The translations under genes were made by a program, and so were the position numbers. A model generated the notes under the pieces. That model saw only the letters and a list, made by a program, of their open reading frames with translations, was not told the DNA's origin and searched no databases. A stretch of 64,000 bases of DNA from Microvirga alba (lineage in GTDB: Bacteria; Pseudomonadota; Alphaproteobacteria; Rhizobiales; Beijerinckiaceae), in assembly GCF_015694465.1 (NCBI RefSeq), contig NZ_JADQDO010000009.1:1-64000 (forward strand), written 5' to 3'. Below are positions 63,531 through 64,000 of the stretch, one piece after another. Numbering within the stretch: the first letter of the stretch is position 1; the number at the start of each line of letters is the position of its first letter.

Positions 63531-64000
63531 TTAAATCCAGTCGCCGTCATCCCCGTTGTCGCCACCCATGTCGGAGTAGTCGTCCTGCTCGTCCTGAGCC
63601 GTCTGCGGTGTCGGGTAAAGGGAATCGGTAATGCTGGCCTGATCGGAGGAGCCGCCCTTGTCGCCCCCGAGATCCGCGAAGGCGTTCTTTTCACCGACAG
63701 CCGCCTGACCACCGCCGCCGAAGGCGTGCGACAGCGCATTCGCGATCATCACGCCGCCCGCGACGCCCGCTGCGGTCGACAATGCGCCTTGCAGGAAGCC
63801 GCCGCCACCACCGCGTTGCTGCATCATGCCGCCGCCCCACGGTCCAGGCGCTCCACCCATCATGCCGCCCTGCGGGCCGCCATAGGGCTGCTGCGGCGGA
63901 GGTGGAGGATTGGGATTGCCCCACGGCGACGCCTGACGCGGAGGCTCACGGTAGTCCGGCTCCGGCGGGCGGGCCCCGCCGCCGAAGAGGCCGGACAGGA
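63531..64000 (-). CDS. DUF2076 family protein (start outside window)
   Basis: The frame stays open to the window edge, so the N-terminal domain is missing. The visible C-terminal part has GLFGGG, a Pro-rich QASPWGNPNPPPPPQQ linker, a Gly/Met-rich stretch, the hydrophobic FLQGALSTAAGVAGGVMIANALSHAF and an acidic end rich in Asp and Gly (DNGDDGDWI). This is the usual DUF2076 C-terminus, annotated in some genomes as a periplasmic ligand-binding sensor. Function unknown. Confidence 0.85.
   Translation of the reverse strand, partial: LSGLFGGGARPPEPDYREPPRQASPWGNPNPPPPPQQPYGGPQGGMMGGAPGPWGGGMMQQRGGGGGFLQGALSTAAGVAGGVMIANALSHAFGGGGQAAVGEKNAFADLGGDKGGSSDQASITDSLYPTPQTAQDEQDDYSDMGGDNGDDGDWI

Overview
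The window reads as chromosomal DNA of a GC-rich alphaproteobacterium, most likely of the order Hyphomicrobiales (Rhizobiales). Evidence: hisZ followed by hisG; a CIRCE-controlled groES-groEL; two M16 peptidase genes next to a DUF3035-like gene, lspA and ileS; a DUF2076 gene; a nuclease-type MutL; and several families of short palindromic intergenic repeats typical of this order. A Methylobacteriaceae-like host such as Microvirga is possible but is only an inference. About 54 genes are supported, mostly housekeeping. I see no rRNA, tRNA, CRISPR array, prophage or insertion sequence.

Layout. 1-6 kb: the end of a cadherin-repeat/RTX protein, purD, then a secreted seven-bladed beta-propeller/RTX protein. 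6-16 kb: a fluoroacetate-dehalogenase-like hydrolase, tadA, rluB with huge low-complexity tails, rsmD, a citrulline/ornithine module (ctlX, ocd and a divergent Lrp regulator), a pirin, an FMN reductase, a small GNAT protein and a hemerythrin. 16-28 kb: mutL, pgi, a large serralysin-like M10 metallopeptidase with cadherin and RTX repeats, the M16 pair, a DUF3035-like protein and lspA. 28-39 kb: ileS, msrB, a DUF3095 protein, ribF, a HAD phosphatase, a TipF-like degenerate EAL protein, a class III aminotransferase and a GNAT protein. 39-45 kb: hisS, two small unknown genes, hisZ-hisG and a META-domain protein. 45-52 kb: an SbmA/YddA-type ABC protein, metN-metI-metQ, an orphan solute-binding protein and an orphan HWE/HisKA_2 histidine kinase. 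52-58 kb: a VOC protein, a MarR/GST divergent pair with paired operators, an Ada-AlkA fusion plus ogt (alkylation repair), an FUSC efflux protein, a small membrane protein and a flavin-reductase remnant. 58-64 kb: groEL-groES, a DMT permease, an L,D-transpeptidase, an EmrE-type SMR pump and a partial DUF2076 gene.

Themes. Three large repeat proteins (left edge, 3.8-5.8 kb, 20.5-23.7 kb) carry different passenger domains but nearly the same ~107-residue C-terminal module ending in an acidic residue plus FFV[IV]. They look like clients of one type I secretion system whose genes are not in the window. Tandem cadherin units in the metallopeptidase are mosaic at the DNA level, which suggests recombination between units. 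Short palindromic repeats are often built into genes: they supply the stop codons of ogt and the FUSC gene, the last codons of tadA, and the edge of the msrB ribosome-binding region. The ada-alkA start codon and Shine-Dalgarno sequence lie in a perfect 10-bp hairpin.
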